A program made the position numbers and the translations under genes. From Gari tellinella (lineage: Eukaryota; Mollusca; Bivalvia; Cardiida; Psammobiidae), in contig OV277866.1 of the NCBI GenBank assembly GCA_922989275.2, positions 31,823,246 through 31,887,245 of the forward strand: DNA of 64,000 nucleotides. Direction: 5' to 3'. Position 1 is the first letter of the stretch, and every line of letters starts with the position of its first letter. The notes under the pieces were generated by a model that saw nothing but the letters and a program-made list of their open reading frames with translations, was not told the DNA's origin and made no database searches. This document shows positions 63,602 through 64,000 of the stretch, one piece after another.

Positions 63602-64000
63602 ATGGATAGGGATGTGAAGGCATGCTTTTCATCTAAAGTGCTGTAATTAGGTACTTGTATTTTAAAGGTAAAACAGGCAAGGAAATACACGGTGAGTTAG
63701 CTGATGTTTATGGGTCTTTTGCACCATCTTATGCTCTAAGTTAGACTTTGGCAAGGGGAATTCAAATGCGGTAGAACGTGTTTAGAAGATGAAAGCAGGT
63801 CTGGACGCCCACTGGATGCCACAGACGAAGAAATTTATGACAAAGTTGGGGATCTGGTATACTCTGATTGGAGAATTCAGGTGGAAGAAATAGCACGGGC
63901 ATAAGACATTTCACATGCTAGTGTTTAAACAATCTTACATGATAGTTTAAGTATATGCGCAAGCTAATAGCCCGTTGTGTCCCAAATCCCTTAGAGATGA
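63602..64000 (+). pseudogene. mariner transposase, decayed N-terminal part, cut by window end
   Basis: Fragments in shifting frames read ATGGATAGGG-initiated MDRDVKACF, then KGKTGKEIHGELADVYGSFA (63664 on), then DATDEEIYDKVGDLVYSDW and QVEEIARA before a stop, then MRKLIARCVPNPL. This order matches the paired helix-turn-helix N-terminus of mariner transposases. Multiple stops and shifts make it non-functional. The catalytic DDD region would lie beyond the window. It directly follows the 927-bp mariner-like MITE, but its own TIR was not identified. Confidence 0.75.

Overview
This is a eukaryotic, AT-rich, intron- and repeat-dominated window. It most likely comes from a bivalve mollusc. That is an inference from the CR1/L2-group LINEs, the many short palindromic MITEs, and several 1-2 kb elements that pair a 5' hairpin with GTCCGTCC runs; no species call is made. 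I see no bacterial-type genes or operons. Most open frames are by-products of palindromic repeats or retrotransposons.

Host gene. Three short exons on the + strand (948-995, 41468-41520, 43351-43404) have good splice sites and matching phases (2, then 1). They join into one frame that resembles the C-terminal SAM helix, linker and acidic GGW motif of the SLP-76/BLNK (LCP2/BLNK/CLNK) adaptor family. A fourth candidate exon (about 62390-62470, proline/lysine-rich) is phase-compatible. If this is right, nearly the whole window is introns of one immune-type adaptor gene, filled with transposons.

Repeat families, named here for reference. TP families have TTAA-CCC...GGG-TTAA ends and TTAA target duplications (piggyBac-like): TP1 (about 250 bp, core A, 'AAAGCAGGTTGAAAGTAAAG'/GCAGAATGCGCC palindrome), TP2 (about 245 bp, core B, CAAACAG...CTGTTTG palindrome around GATCAGAGGGCTCC), TP3, TP4, TP5 and TP6 (core B variants). 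TA families have TA-flanked CAGT ends: TA1 (CAGTAAAACCTCTC, core A-like), TA2 (CAGTGCTCCCTCTC, core B), TA3 (CAGTCAAACTTCGA), TA4 (ACCCCTCTAAACCGG). CAG families have CAGGGCTCCAGATAAG ends and 6-8 bp duplications (CAG1), or CAGGGCTGCCA ends (CAG2). HINE-like elements have a 5' hairpin, a GTCC-rich run, internal tandem modules, and a 3' hairpin followed by TCTTGTT. Many are nested, and several junctions show the target duplication directly.

Autonomous elements. Two related CR1/L2-group LINEs are present. One is 5'-truncated and frameshifted (15315-18434, 9-bp duplication). The other looks full length with an intact 1126-residue ORF on the - strand (29927-34088, 10-bp duplication) and carries a 2A-like NPGP motif after an N-terminal hydrophobic stretch. 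A third LINE 3' fragment (47621-48700) ends in a GAT repeat. A decayed mariner transposase starts at 63602 and runs off the window.

Other structure: a 21-copy minisatellite with higher-order pattern (27690-29010) that apparently grew from a MITE end; a foldback element with near-identical arms of about 415 bp carrying C20/G29 tracts (1423-2511); hAT-like elements with 8-bp duplications (22655-23142 with a tRNA-like Pol III module; 41987-42482); a perfect 76-bp palindrome inserted with a GTTT duplication (9017-9092); and local tandem duplications.
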